Assembly (NCBI GenBank): GCA_965202915.1
Contig: OZ241847.1
Location: 1,860,001 to 1,924,000, forward strand
Source of the DNA: G965202915 sp965202915
Lineage (GTDB): Bacteria; Pseudomonadota; Gammaproteobacteria; Eutrophobiales; Eutrophobiaceae
DNA length: 64,000 nt
Direction: 5' to 3'
Shown: positions 28,201 to 38,700 of the stretch, one piece after another
Layout of the letters: every line of letters begins with the position of its first letter
Numbering within the stretch: the stretch's first letter is position 1
Notes under the pieces: generated by a model
Seen by the model: the letters and a program-made list of their open reading frames with translations, nothing else
Told to the model about the DNA's origin: nothing
Database searches by the model: none
Translations under genes and position numbers: made by a program

Positions 28201-28929
28201 GACGGCGACCTGAATGACGATGGCGCGGCCAGGGTGGTGCTTGCCGGTGCCGGCGATGACGTGCTGAATATAGACGGCTTCGGCGACACTGATCTGCTCA
28301 AATTCGACGGTGGCAGCGGCACCGACACTCTGCGCTTCAACGGTGTCAGTCTGGCCCTGGACCTGAGCGAACTCGCCGATACCCGCCTAAGCAGCATAGA
28401 GCGCATCGATCTCAGCGGTGGCGGCTCAAGTAATAGTAACGGCCTGAGCCTCACTCGTCTGGATCTGCTGAGCCTGTCCGAGGTGCGAACCGACGGCCGG
28501 GCCGAGTTGCGGGTCGATGGCAACGCCGGCGACGGCGTCAGTGCCGGAGACACGGGCTGGATGTTTGAGGGTACGCAAGAGATAGACACTGTCACGTATA
28601 ATGTGTTCGACAACGGCAATGCCCGTCTGCTGGTCAATATCGCCGTGTCGCTGGGCGATAATTTAGCGATAACCAGCCCGGCCACCATGAGTGAGATCTT
28701 CCAAAACTATTACGCGATGGCGCATACGGTCGATGTCCGTGCCTTAATCGATGCCCTGCCGCCGGAGGACGAGGAGCAACAGCGCAAGCGCATGGAAGAT
28801 GAACTGGCGATGCTGGGGCCGTTGCCGGCGGCGCGGGCGGCACTGGAGGCCGAGCAACCGGCGGCGGTGGCGGAGCCGGATACGGACCTGTTTGATCTGC
28901 CGATACTCAACCCGGATGATGGTATGTAG
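19225..28929 (+). CDS. Giant modular surface protein 1: dockerin-like, cadherin/CSPG repeats, FG-GAP propeller
   Basis: This 3234-aa protein is built from repeats. Residues 1-160 are proline-rich, with no clear signal peptide (MISKAKAKGLPARPLS). Residues about 160-268 hold two EF-hand-like calcium loops (DLNQDTVITSQDAQ and DLNNDGVIDLQDV), each followed by LYY, as in dockerins. A CSPG unit follows. Nine 101-residue cadherin-like units (about 411-1318) come next, seven almost identical. Mixed CSPG and cadherin units run to about 2440. Seven FG-GAP repeats (pattern DVNGDGxADLIVGA, about 2442-2975) could form an integrin-alpha-like propeller. A short RTX-like calcium stretch (GGSGTDTLRFNG) precedes the C-terminus, which hints at type I secretion; that is inference. 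The start has GGAGAAACACAA upstream, identical to giant gene 2. Function is probably adhesion or matrix binding. Confidence 0.88.
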   Translation: MISKAKAKGLPARPLSLTTPLATLLPVIGAGNSNRIYRAEEAPASTETQPAPLLTQPLAQPAALFSQFMPIIPPLSPSPDNPVVDPPSPELPTAFGVVLPAPPADLFHALAGTPQAPLSQTLPHLSELHRHLSEPLILRALASEPQQHLYEVAFQTGPELLDLNQDTVITSQDAQVLYYFALLQEGTIDQATLTTLLNNLSGTTLSTDALIALNLLGPTDANPPPAISELDLNNDGVIDLQDVRILYYAYRFGDILQASPSLRETLLSDLTGTDTQDEYMRILADAASLRPPVPTGDHMFQVIEGASYTLSTDDLSARDPDDADAALIWTLTSAPMDGRLELRPGEGAAVVVITTTGENTTFTQADVDADRVVYVHVSGDAEDSFEVRVANPDDPGPAGAVTLNVEVFEPTNPSPTEVTLRNPVASLDENTVARTLVAEIAVNDDHMGPRMLELVGDDAGLFELNGAQTELFLRAGQALDFEGANTQLDVTVQVMGSSPAVNADLSITLNDVDDAPTAVTLSNQMTTLDENTVTRTKVADIAVTDVDDGPRMLELVGDDAGLFELNGAQTELFLRAGQALDFEGTNNQLDVTVQVMGSSPAVSADLSITLNDVDDAPTAVTLSNQMTTLDENTVTRTKVADIAVTDVDDGPRMLELVGDDAGLFELNGAQTELFLRAGQALDFEGANTQLDVTVQVMGSSPAVSADLSITLNDVDDAPTAVTLSNQMTTLDENTVTRTKVADIAVTDVDDGPRMLELVGDDAGLFELNGAQTELFLRAGQALDFEGTNTQLDVTVQVMGSSPAVSADLSITLNDVDDAPTAVTLSNQMTTLDENTVTRTKVADIAVTDVDDGPRMLELVGDDAGLFELNGAQTELFLRAGQALDFEGANTQLDVTVQVMGSSPAVSADLSITLNDVDDAPTAVTLSNQMTTLDENTVTRTKVADIAVTDVDDGPRMLELVGDDAGLFELNGAQTELFLRAGQALDFEGTNTQLDVTVQVMGSSPAVSADLSITLNDVDDAPTAVTLSNQMTTLDENTVTRTKVADIAVTDVDDGPRMLELVGDDAGLFELNGAQTELFLRAGQALDFEGANTQLDVTVQVMGSSPAVNADLSITLNDVDDAPTAVTLSNQMTTLDENTVTRTKVADIAVTDVDDGPRMLELVGDDAGLFELNGAQTELFLRAGQALDFEGTNNQLDVTVQVMGSSPAVSADLSITLNDVDDAPTAVTLSNQMTTLDENTVTRTKVADIAVTDVDDGPRMLELVGDDAGLFVLNTDQDMLFLRAGQALDFEGTNTQLDVTVQVMGNPGVNAPLSIPVNDVNDAPTTAGDSAIEVAVGASYRLTTDDLLATDEDESDSPAQLTWRVITGSEPASGRLAFLDTSEDAMSFTQADVDAGRVVYIHDGSETTSDSFEVRVEDDEGERAEPVMLSVAVNTPTNMLPTAVTLTIQVPELAEDADTSSPMVVAGIDVTDTEGGEMLELTGDDAGLFEFNGDQTQLLLRADAGLDFETNPSLDVTVHAVRDPEGVSAGLSIPVTDVNEAPTVGGTLELVVGEGGFRALSQNVLSAMDEDAGDVLTWEVVTMGGGEPMHGILSFEVSSLDPDAIMTFSDVQRPGVSYIHDGSETTSDSFVVRVMDDDGERSEDVTVLVTVNPVDDPPTRIEVDFVLRSFREDTNTRTKVADIIVTDDDGGTNQLQLVGDDSELFELSPDGKELFLRAGVVLDHETREFLGIRVIDVLSEVDTRANFAVIDVNEAPTTSGDARFSVTQSEDYMLRTDDLSATDQDDTDGPEALTWTVTGMPGNGRLELRPVSGPIMTIAMDGTFTQAQLEAGEVFYVHTGVDDSDDSFTLQVADDDGETASAPVELTVNVFAGGARPPTEVTLMNPVTELPEDTNTRTKVADIMIEDPDGGVPVLVLTGDDAALFELGTDSVTGLPNELFLRAGAGLDFDLNPELAVTVQVMGNPGVNAPLSITITDVPEAPTTSGDARIEVNEGENYMLTPADLAAMDGDASDGPEQLTWTVTAPPREGFLALAGALTTAITEFTQAQLAAEQVFYVHAGEETSEADSVTLQVRDDGGLPAASVTLDVAVTAVNDPPTIIGDDSFELSQGTSYVLTTTDLSARDPDDDAATLTWTLRLAPMNGRLAFRDTPDVAITTFTQAQLEAGDVFYIHTGADDSDDSFTVEVSDGEAPAVMRELTVTVTPPAVNSPPSAVSLTLDPDFESGLSEDTDTSMPVRVADIAVTDTDGGDRGLVLTGADAGLFQLNGAQTELFLRAGATLDFETNRNLDVAVSVESNPVATDALSIMVTDANDAPTNVFPSGIFTVRDGENHVLSMEALLAMDEDADDGPEELTWIVVDQPEDGRLARIGMPEEAISSFTQTEINAGQIVYVYTGNIGVFDERRDSFQVQVQDNQETQASSPVGFIVTITSAVTDLSEDLPEGDGFIIQGDAAYDYAGYDVSDAGDVNGDGFADLIVGALRGDDGGLNAGEAYVVFGKSGGIGNIDLAKLSEDDGFIIQGDTENVRAGARVSGAGDVNGDGFADLLVGAPGTALRDGVPGEAYLVFGKATGFGAPRMNMVEGEGSFSRQVVRLSELSPDEGFILQLPRVGGSIASGDLSGVGDVNGDGFADLLIGLVSESAFIRGAYVVFGKSSGFGDLVAGREVLNAADLTEMDGFFIQGGNFQVGYSVSGAGDVDGDGFADLIIGAPGGDAGGLNAGEAYVVFGKASGFGSAVSFILEDGSMGTRRLLDLGSLEAGDGFTIQGDSSRDFAGASVSDAGDVNGDGYADLIIGAPRGEDGGGNVGEAYVVFGDGERGFGTLNPDTSRRLLDLTELSAQDGFIIQGDSRGGFAGQSVSGAGDVNGDGFDDLLVGAPYSLAYDNGEAYVVFGKADGFGSADSAGRRVVDLSGLAQEDGFFIRGDAENDYAGRSVSGAGDINGDGYADLIVGAHRADVSTSGGVTRRDAGEVYVLFGGPAGLTTEAGALQGTNSGDGDLNDDGAARVVLAGAGDDVLNIDGFGDTDLLKFDGGSGTDTLRFNGVSLALDLSELADTRLSSIERIDLSGGGSSNSNGLSLTRLDLLSLSEVRTDGRAELRVDGNAGDGVSAGDTGWMFEGTQEIDTVTYNVFDNGNARLLVNIAVSLGDNLAITSPATMSEIFQNYYAMAHTVDVRALIDALPPEDEEQQRKRMEDELAMLGPLPAARAALEAEQPAAVAEPDTDLFDLPILNPDDGM
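20463..23180 (+). repeat. Nine tandem 303-bp cadherin units, seven near-identical
   Basis: Units of exactly 303 bp (101 codons) repeat nine times, from PTEVTLRNP to the last NDVNDAP. Units 2-8 differ at only a few bases. Units alternate GAN and GTN at one codon, giving a 606-bp higher-order period. Units 7-8 and the start of 9 share rare variants (NADL, NNQ and the base change in caccgactgcgg) with units 1-2 and the start of 3. This points to a 1818-bp copying event. Confidence 0.9.
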
Positions 28930-28995
28930 CCGCAGGCGCCCACGGCGGGGTGCACCCAGGAGGCGGTTCCGCCGTCTGGTGTCCCGGGTGCCCCG

Positions 28996-29028
28996 CCCCG
29001 ATCATGATGAGTGAAATGATCGGGGTTT
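28996..29028 (+). terminator. Rho-independent terminator after giant gene 1
   Basis: A perfect 10-bp stem (CCCCGATCAT with ATGATCGGGG) and a 10-base loop are followed by TTTAAT, 67 bases past the stop codon. The same element follows giant gene 2. Confidence 0.8.
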
Positions 29029-29098
29029 AATCGTAGCCGGGGGTCTTGTTCTGACTGATTGAAACCGGGCCTGTGCCGATCCATGGATAGATAATCGG

Positions 29099-29215
29099 AT
29101 GAGATTTAGCGAGCAGTGGCTCAGGCAATGGGTGGAGCCCAGGATCAATACCGAAGCGCTTTGTGAGTGCTTAACGATGGCGGGGCTGGAGGTTGATCGG
29201 GTTGATCCCGCCTGA
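29099..29215 (+). pseudogene. pheT: Truncated pheT 5' fragment
   Basis: The first 38 codons of pheT (MRFSEQWLRQWVEPRINTEA onward), including the leader, are present with few changes, then stop at TGA 29213. Similarity to the intact pheT at 40810 breaks off in CCGCCTG, a heptamer shared with polA. This is the left edge of the duplication junction. It lies behind the giant-gene terminator and is probably not expressed. Confidence 0.92.
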
Positions 29216-29426
29216 TGATATGAGGTATGGATGCAACCGGTTTTAGAATGAATTTGTAGCGGCAATTTTTCCGTATTCGGCCAACCATTTTGCCGTGGTT
29301 TTCGGTCCCACCTTGCGGACGCCGGGAATATTATCGGCGTTGTCGCCCACCAGGATTAAATAATCAACCATCCCTTCCGGGGGCACACCAAACTTATCCT
29401 TCACCCCGTCGGGATCGAGATATACA
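29208..29426 (-). pseudogene. polA: Remnant of polA (two internal pieces)
   Basis: Two polA pieces are joined. 29208-29274 matches 16646-16712, and 29271-29426 matches 17914-18068, with scattered substitutions. The join lies in a shared CCGT, so about 1.2 kb of polA was deleted between the pieces. A second deletion of about 0.86 kb removed the polA 5' end and the start of the DUF2782 gene. Nothing here can be translated into a useful product. Confidence 0.9.
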
Positions 29427-29534
29427 GTCGGAGCAGCCTACTATTTGATTGATAGAGACCGAGACGGATCCCTGGAATCGAGGAGCGGTGAACTGGAAGA
29501 CATAGCCGCACCATTGGGTGATATTCAGTTGGTA
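29427..29534 (+). pseudogene. Remnant of the DUF2782 gene (3' part)
   Basis: This stretch matches the 3' end of the DUF2782 gene (18929-19039) with several substitutions and a small deletion in the codons before the final residues. It lacks a start codon and signal peptide. Similarity continues downstream into the leader of giant gene 2, showing it was copied together with it. Confidence 0.9.
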
Positions 29535-29614
29535 GCAAGCCGGGTTTTTGCCTTATGGCCCCCTTATTGACACTGGAACTTGCCTGACGTGGATTAAAGA
29601 GTAATAAATGATTC

Positions 29615-29643
29615 TTGCACTAACTTATTATTTTTGCTATAAT
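29615..29643 (+). promoter_or_regulatory. Strong candidate promoter of giant gene 2
   Basis: TTGCAC and a perfect TATAAT are separated by the optimal 17 bases, 110 bases before the start codon. The corresponding site before giant gene 1 is weaker. Confidence 0.72.
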
Positions 29644-29661
29644 AGATAGATAATGCTGGAT

Positions 29662-29710
29662 CATGCGGATATGGATAGGAGCATGGCATGCGGATATGGA
29701 AATAGGAGCA
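29662..29710 (+). repeat. Short direct repeat in the leader of giant gene 2
   Basis: CATGCGGATATGGA followed by (AA)TAGGAGCA occurs twice, 25 bases apart. The leader of giant gene 1 has only a diverged single copy, so the duplication is specific to copy 2. Confidence 0.7.
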
Positions 29711-29753
29711 ATCCATCGCATTCAGACCACCCTGACATATTGGAGAAACACAA

Positions 29754-32700
29754 ATGATCAGTAAAGCAAAAGCCAAAGGTCTGCCGGGACGCCCACTATC
29801 GCCCGCGACCCCCCTCGCGACGTTACTACCGATCATGGGCGCAGGCAACAGCAACCGCATCTACCGCGCCGAGGAAGCGCCCGCGTCCACCGAGACCCAA
29901 ACGGCGCCGCTACTGACCCAGCCGCCCGCCCAGCCGGCGGCCTTGTTCTCCCAGTTTATGCCCATCATCGCGCCGCTGAGCCCAAGCCCGGAAAACCCGG
30001 ACGTTGATCCGCCCAGCCCCGAACTGCCGGCGGCCTTCGGCGTCGTACTCCCGGCCCCGCCCGCGGACCTGTTTCATGCCCTTGCCGGCACCCCGCAGGC
30101 CCCATTGTCCCAACCGGTCCCGGACCTCTCCGAGTTTCACCGGCACCTTTCCGAACCACTCGTACTCCGCGCCCTGGCCTCGGAGCCGCAGCAGCGCCTG
30201 TATGAAGTAGCATTCCAGACCGGCCCGGAGCGGCTGGACCTGAACCAGGATACTGTCATCACCTCGCAAGATGCCCAGGTCCTGTATTACTTCGCCCTGT
30301 TGCAAGAGGGCACCATAGACCAGGCCACCCTGACGACGCTACTGAATAACCTCAGCGGGACGACCCTGAGCACCGATGCACTGATAGCCCTGAATTTGTT
30401 GGGCCCCATAGCCCTTGATTCCCCTCGAGCTATCCCGGATCTGGACCTGAACCTTGATGGCAGCATAGATTTGCAGGACGTGCGGGTCTTGTACTATGCC
30501 TATCGGTTTGGGGATATCCTGAGGGCCAGCCCGAGCCTGCGGGAAACCCTGCTCAGCGACCTGACCGTGCAAGATGATGTGGCCGATGCCGACCGGCAAG
30601 AGGTGTATCTGGACATGCTGGCGCAGGCGGCGTCACTGAGGCCACCGGTCCCCGCCGGCGATCACGTGTTCCAAGTGGATGAGGGCACAAGCTATATCCT
30701 GAGCACGGACGATCTCAGCGCCCGCGACCCGGACGATGCCGGCGCCGTGCTGACCTGGACGGTCACGACCGATCCGACGGACGGACGCTTGCAACTGGAC
30801 CCGGGAGGAGGAGCCTCGGTCGTGGTGATCTCGACCGCCGGCGAGGATACCACCTTCACCCAGGCGGACGTGGATGCGGGTCGGGTGGTCTATGTACATG
30901 TTAGCGGGGATACCGAGGACAGCTTTGAAGTACAGGTAGCGAACCTTAACGACCCGGGACCGTCCGGAGCTGTGACGCTGACTGTGGAGGTCGTGGAATC
31001 GACTAATCAGCCACCGACCGCGGTGACGCTGACCAACCGGGTTATCACATTGCGCGAGGACGCCGACACCCCCATAACGGTCGCCGGTATAGATTTGACC
31101 GATCTCGATGGCAACGACGTACTGGAGTTGACCGGTGACGACGCGGATTTGTTTGAATTCAACCCAGGCCAGACCGAGCTGTTGCTGAGAGACGGCGTGG
31201 ATTTGGACTTCGAGACCAATCCGGTGTTGAACGTGAGAGTACGGGTGGTGCGCGACCCGGCGGGGGCGAGTGCCGATCTGAGCATCGCCGTAGAAGACGT
31301 GCCCGAGGCGCCGACCACGGGCGGCGGCCTCGCCTTCACGGTGGCCGAGGGGGCAAGCCATATGCTGATGACGACCGACCTGTCGGCGATGGATGAGGAT
31401 GTCAGTGATGGCCCGGACATGCTCACCTGGAGGGTGACGACCGCCCCGACGAACGGCCAACTGGAACTGACAACCAACCCGGGCACGTCCATCTCGACCT
31501 TTACCCAGGCGGACGTGGATGCGGAACGGGTGTTGTACGTGCATAACGGCGGGGAGACCACCGAAGACGGCTTCACGGTACAAGTGGAGGATGACGGGGG
31601 TCTCCCGGCGGCCGACCCGGTCATGCTGACCGTGACCGTCACGCCGGTCAACGATGCGCCGACGGCAACCAGCGACCCCTTCGAGGTGGCTGTGGGCGCA
31701 AGCTATAGGCTGACGACGGACGACCTGTCGGCGACGGATGAGGATGATGGCCCGGCCGAGCTGACCTGGATGGTCACAGGCGTCCCGGGCAACGGACGCT
31801 TGGCGTTCCTCGACACACCGGAGGCGGCTATAACGAGCTTCACCCAGGCGGACGTGGATGCGGGTCGGGTGGTCTATATCCATACCGGTACCGATACTAC
31901 CCCGGACAGTTTCACGGTACGGGTGATGGACGACGACGGTGAGATGGCCGCGCCGGTCACGCTGACCGTGGCCGTTGTCAATACGCCGATGGACATGTTA
32001 CCGACCGCGGTGACGCTGACCAACCAGGTTCCCGAATTGGCCGAGAACGCCGACACCAGCAGCACCATGAGGGTCGCCGATATAGCGGTGACCGATAACG
32101 AGGGCGGTGAGATGCTGGAGTTGACCGGCGACGACGCGGGTCTGTTTGAATTCAACGGAGACCAGACCCAGCTGTTGCTGAGCGCCGACGCGGCGCTGGA
32201 CTTCGAGACCAATCCCTTCCTGGACGTGACTGTGCGGGCGGTGCGCAACCCGGCGGGGGTGAATGCCGCCTTGAGAATCCCGGTCACCGATCAAAACGAT
32301 GCCCCGACCACGAGCGGCGGCCTCGCCTTCACGGTGACTGAGGGGGCAAGCTATACGCTGATGACGACCGACCTGTCGGCGATGGATGAGGATGGCAGTG
32401 ATGGCCCGGCCCAACTGACCTGGAGGGTAGTAGCAGGGAATGGACCGGCCAATGGCCAACTGGAACTAATGAGCGACCGGGGCACGCCCATCAACGAATT
32501 CACCCAGGATGACGTGAATATGGGTCGGGTGTTCTATGTGCATAACGGCGGGGAGACCACCATGGACAGCTTCACGGTAGAGGTGATGGATGACGGGGGT
32601 CTCCCCGCCGCCGCCCCGGTCACGCTGGACGTGACCGTCACGCCGATGAACGAGGCGCCGACCACGACCGGCAGTGGCACCCTCACGGTGGATGAGGGCG

Positions 32701-35700
32701 CAAGCCAGAGGCTGACGACGGCCGAGCTGTCGGCGACGGATGAGGAGGATGGCCCGGACGCACTGATCTGGACGCTCACGACCGCCCCGATGAATGGCCA
32801 ACTGGAACTGCGGCCGATAGGAGGGGGCTCGGTCATGGCTATCACGCAAGACATGACCTTCACCCAGGTCCAGCTTGCAGCGGGCGAGGTGTTCTACGTG
32901 CATGACGGCGGGGAGACCACCATGGACAGCTTCACGGTACAGGTGATGGACGACGACGGTGAGACGGCCGCCCCGGTCACGCTGGACGTGAACGTCATGT
33001 CTATGGATGACGCTCCGACCGCGGTGATGCTGATCAACCCGATTGACTCATTGGATGAGAACGCCGACACCAGCGACCGCACCAAGGTGGCCGATATAAT
33101 GGTGACCGATGCCGATAGCAGCTCGTTGGCCGACCTGGAGCTGGCCGGCACCCACATGGATTTGTTTGAGTTGGGCACTGACTCTATAACCGGCAACCTC
33201 GAGCTGTTCCTGATAGCCGACGCGGTGCTGGACCATGAGGACACTTCGACTCTGGAGGTGACCGTGCAGGTTGTCAGGGATACGTCCGTGAGTGCTACCT
33301 TGAGCTTCCCGGTCAACGATGTCAACGAGGCCCCGACCACGACGTCCCGCACCGATCCCTTCACGGTGGCTGAGGGGGCAAGCTATATGCTGATGACGAC
33401 CGACCTGTCGGCGATGGACATGGATGAGAGTGATGACCTGACCGATCTCACCTGGACGCTCACGACCGCCCCGATGAATGGCCAACTGGAACTGCGGCCG
33501 ATAGGAGGGGGCTCGGTCATGGCTATCACGCAAGACATGACCTTCACCCAGGTCCAGCTTGCAGCGGGCGAGGTGTTCTACGTGCATGACGGCGGGGAGA
33601 TCGACACGGACAGCTTCACGGTACAGGTGATGGACGACGACGGTGAGATGGCCGACCCGGTCACGCTGACCGTGAACGTCACGGCTATGGACGATACTCC
33701 GACCGGGGTGGCGCTGACCCGCACGGTTAACTCATTGGATGAGAACGCCGACACCAGCGACCGCACCAAGGTGGCCGATATAATGGTGACCGATGCCGAT
33801 AGCAGCTCGTTGGCCGACCTGGAGCTGGCCGGCACCCACATGGATTTGTTTGAGTTGGGCACTGACTCTATAACCGGCAACCTCGAGCTGTTCCTGATAG
33901 CCGACGCGGTGCTGGACCATGAGGACACTTCGACTCTGGAGGTGACCGTGCAGGTTGTCAGGGATACGTCCGTGAGTGCTACCTTGAGCTTCCCGGTCAA
34001 CGATGTCAACGAGGCCCCGACCACGACGTCCCGCATCGATCCCTTCACGGTGGCTGAGGGGGCAAGCTATATGCTGATGACGACCGACCTGTCGGCGATG
34101 GACATGGATGAGAGTGATGACCCGACCGATCTCACCTGGACGCTCACGACCGCCCCGATGAATGGCCAACTGGAACTGCGCTCGGCAGGAGAGGCACCGG
34201 TCGTGATCACGATCGGTGGGCAGACCTTCACCCAGGATGACGTGAATAATAATCGGGTGTTCTATGTGCATAACGGCGGGGAGATCGACACGGACAGCTT
34301 CACAGTACAGGTGATGGACGACGACGGTGAGATGGCCGACCCGGTCACGCTGGACGTGACCGTCACGGCGGTCAACGATGCGCCGACGGCAAGCAGCGGC
34401 GACCCCATCATGGTGGATGAGGGGGCAGAACGTATGCTGACGATGGCCGACCTGTTTGCGATGGACAGGGATGAAAGTGATGGCCCGACCGAGCTGACCT
34501 GGACGCTCACGACCGCCCCGATGAATGGCCAACTGGAACTGCGCTCGGCAGGAGAGGCACCGGTCGTGATCACGATCGGTGGGCAGACCTTCACCCAGGA
34601 TGACGTGAATATGGATCGGGTGTTCTACGTGCATGACGGCGGGGAGATCGACACGGACAGCTTCACAGTACAGGTGATGGACGACGACGGTGAGATGGCC
34701 GCCCCGGTCACGCTGACCGTGAACGTCATGCCGGTCAACGATGCGCCGACGGCAAGCAGCGGCGACCCCATCATGGTGGATGAGGGGGCAGAAAGTATGC
34801 TGATGATGGTCAACCTGTTTGCGATGGACATGGATGAAAGTGATGGCCCGACCGAGCTGACCTGGACGCTCACGACCGACCCGACAAACGGACGCCTGGA
34901 ACTGCGCTCGGCAGGAGAGGCACCGGTCGTGATCATGCCCCGTGGGCAGACCTTCACCCAGGATGACGTGAATAATGATCGGGTGTTCTACGTGCATGAC
35001 GGCGGGGAGCTCTCCACGGACAGCTTCACGCTACAAGTGATGGATGACGAGGGTACCCCGGCGGCCGCCCCGGTCACGCTGACCGTGAACGTCATGCCGG
35101 TCAACGATGCGCCGACGGCAAGCAGCGGCGACCCCATCATGGTGGATGAGGGGGCAGAAAGTATGCTGATGATGGTCAACCTGTTTGCGATGGACATGGA
35201 TGAAAGTGATGGCCCGACCGAGCTGACCTGGACGCTCACGACCGACCCGACAAACGGACGCCTGGAACTGCGCTCGGCAGGAGAGGCACCGGTCGTGATC
35301 ATGCCCCGTGGGCAGACCTTCACCCAGGATGACGTGAATAATGATCGGGTGTTCTACGTGCATGACGGCGGGGAGCTCTCCACGGACAGCTTCACGCTAC
35401 AAGTGATGGATGACGAGGGTACCCCGGCGGCCGCCCCGGTCACGCTGACCGTGAACGTCATGCCGGTCAACGATGCGCCGACGGCAAGCAGCGGCGACCC
35501 CATCATGGTGGATGAGGGGGCAGAAAGTATGCTGATGATGGCCAACCTGTTTGCGATGGACATGGATGAAAGTGATGGCCCGACCGAGCTGACCTGGACG
35601 CTCACGACCGCCCCGACAAACGGACGCCTGGAACTGCGCCCGGGAGGAGTGGCTCCGGTCGTGACGATAACAGCCGCCGGCATGGAGACCTTCACCCAGG

Positions 35701-38700
35701 ATGACGTGAATAATGATCGGGTGTTCTACGTGCATGACGGCGGGGAGCTCTCCACGGACAGCTTCACGCTACAAGTGATGGATGACGAGGGTACCCCGGC
35801 GGCCGCCCCGGTCACGCTGACCGTGAACGTCATGCCGGTCAACGATGCGCCGACGGCAAGCAGCGGCGACCCCATCATGGTGGATGAGGGGGCAGAAAGT
35901 ATGCTGATGATGGCCAACCTGTTTGCGATGGACATGGATGAAAGTGATGGCCCGACCGAGCTGACCTGGACGCTCACGACCGCCCCGATGTATGGCCAAC
36001 TGGAACTGCGGCCGATAGGAGGGGGCTCGGTCATGGCTATCACGCAAGACATGACCTTCACCCAGGTCCAGCTTGCAGCGGGCGAGGTGTTCTACGTGCA
36101 TGACGGCGGGGAGCTCTCCACGGACAGCTTCACGGTACAGGTGATGGACGACGACGGTGAGATGGCCGACCCGGTCACGCTGACCGTGACCGTCACGGCT
36201 ATGGACGATACTCCGACCGGGGTGGCGCTGACCCGCACGGTTAACTCATTGGATGAGAACGCCGACACCAGCGACCGCACCAAGGTGGCCGATATAATGG
36301 TGACCGATGCCGATAGCAGCTCGTTGGCCGACCTGGAGCTGGCCGGCACCCACATGGATTTGTTTGAGTTGGGCACTGACTCTATAACCGGCAACCTCGA
36401 GCTGTTCCTGATAGCCGGTGCGAATCTGGACCATGAGATGACTTCGTCCCTGGAGGTGACCGTGCAGGTTGTCAGGGATACGTCCGTGAGTGCTACTTTG
36501 AGCTTCCCGGTCAACGATGTCAACGAGGCGCCGACCACGAGCGGCGACTTCGCCTTCACGGTGGTTGAGGGGGCAAGCTATACGCTGATGACGACCGACC
36601 TGTCGGCGACGGATGAGGATCGCAGTGATGACCCGACCGATCTCACCTGGACGCTCACGACCGCCCCGATGAATGGCCAACTGGAACTGCGGCCGATAGG
36701 AGGGGGCTCGGTCATGCCTATCACGGAAGGCATGACCTTCACCCAGCCCCAGCTTGTGGCGGGCGAGGTGGTCTATGTGCATGACGGCGGGGAGATCGAC
36801 ATGGACAGCTTCAGAGTACAGGTGATGGACGACGACGGTGAGATGGCCGCCCCGGTCATGCTGACCGTGACCGTTACGTCGGTCAACGATGCGCCGACGG
36901 CAAGCAGCGATGGTGCCATCGAGGTGGCTGAGGGGGCAAGCTATAGGCTGAACACGGAGGACCTGTCGGCGACGGACGTGGATGATGGCCCGACCGAGCT
37001 GACCTGGACGCTCATGACCGCCCCGATGAACGGACGCCTGGAACTAATGAGCAACCGGGGCACGCCCATCAACGCATTCACCCAGGCGGACGTGGATAAT
37101 GATCGGGTGTTCTACGTGCATGACGGCGAGGAGACCGACACGGACAGCTTCACGCTACAAGTGATGGATAACGAGGGTACCCCGGCGGCCGCCACGGTCA
37201 CGCTGACCGTGAACGTCATGCCGGTCAACGATGCGCCGACCACGGACGGTGACCTCGTCTTCGAGGTGGCTGTGGGCGCAAGCTATAGGCTGATGACGAC
37301 CGACCTGTCGGCGACGGATGAGGATGAGAGTGATGGCCCGGCCGAGCTGACCTGGACGGTGATGACCAACCCGGGCAGCGGACGCTTGGCGTTCCTCGAC
37401 ACATCGGAGGATGCAATGAGCTTCACCCAGGCGGACGTGGATGCGGGTCGGGTGGTCTATATCCATACCGGTGCCGATACTACCCCGGACAGTTTCATGG
37501 TACGGGTGATGGACGACGACGGTGAGCTGGCCGCGCCGGTCACGCTGACCGTGGCCGTTGTCAATACGCCGACGAACATGTTACCAACCGCGGTGATGCT
37601 GACCAACCCGGTGACCACATTGCGCGAGGACGCCGACACCAGCAACCCCATGAGGGTCGCCAATATAATGTTGGACGATCCCGATGGAGGCGATCTACTG
37701 GAGTTGACCGGCGACGACGCGGGTCTGTTTGAATTCAACGAAGACCAGACCCAGCTGTTGCTGAGAGCCGGCGCGGCGCTGGACTTCGAGACCAATCCCT
37801 TCCTGGACGTGACCGTGCGGGCGGTGCGCAACCCGGCGGGGGTGAATGCCGCCTTGAGAATCCCGGTCTCCGATCAGAACGATGCCCCGACCACGTTCGG
37901 CGATGGCGCCTTCACGGTGGATGAGGGTGCGAGCTATATGCTGACGACGGACGACCTGTCGGCGACGGATGAGGATATGAGTGATGGCCCGAACGAGCTG
38001 ATCTGGACGCTCACAGACGCCCCGGACAACGGACGCTTGGAACTGCGCCCGGTATCGGGCCCGATCATGACTATCGCGATGGACGGGACCTTCACCCAGG
38101 CCCAGCTTGCAGCGGGTCGGGTGTTCTATGTGCATAACGACAGTAATACCCCATCAGATCTCTTTACGGTACAAGTGATGGACGACGGGGGTGCCACTGC
38201 CGCCCCGGTCATGCTGAATGTCGATATCACACGCGTCTTCGACCGCATCGATCTGGCTGATCCGACCCTGGAGGAGGGCTTTATCATCCACAGCGTTACG
38301 CCCAATCAATTGGCGACGGGTTTTAGGGGGGAGGGCGTATCCGGTGCCGGGGATGTGAACGGTGACGGCTATGCCGACCTGATCATCGGGGTGCCCTATG
38401 GCACCAGCGGCGGTGCCGTGTCCGGCGAGGCCTATGTGGTGTTCGGCAAGGCGAACGGGTTTGAAAACATTGATTTGAGTCGCCTGGACGAAGAGGACGG
38501 CTTTATGATCCAGGGCGATACGGAGAGTGACCGTGCGGGCGCGAGCGTATCCGGTGTCGGGGACGTGAACGGCGACGGCTATGCCGACCTGATTGTCGGA
38601 GCGACCGGAGTCGAGGTAGGAGGCAGCGATTTTGCCGGTGCCGCTTATGTAGTGTTCGGCAAGGCGGACGGGTTTGAAAACATTGATTTGACCAGTCTGG

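Noticed and set aside
28930..29753. Insertion sequence or mobile element between the giant genes
   Set aside because: No transposase or inverted-repeat ends are seen. All parts can be assigned to pheT, polA, DUF2782 and giant-gene leader sequence, so a duplication explains the region fully.
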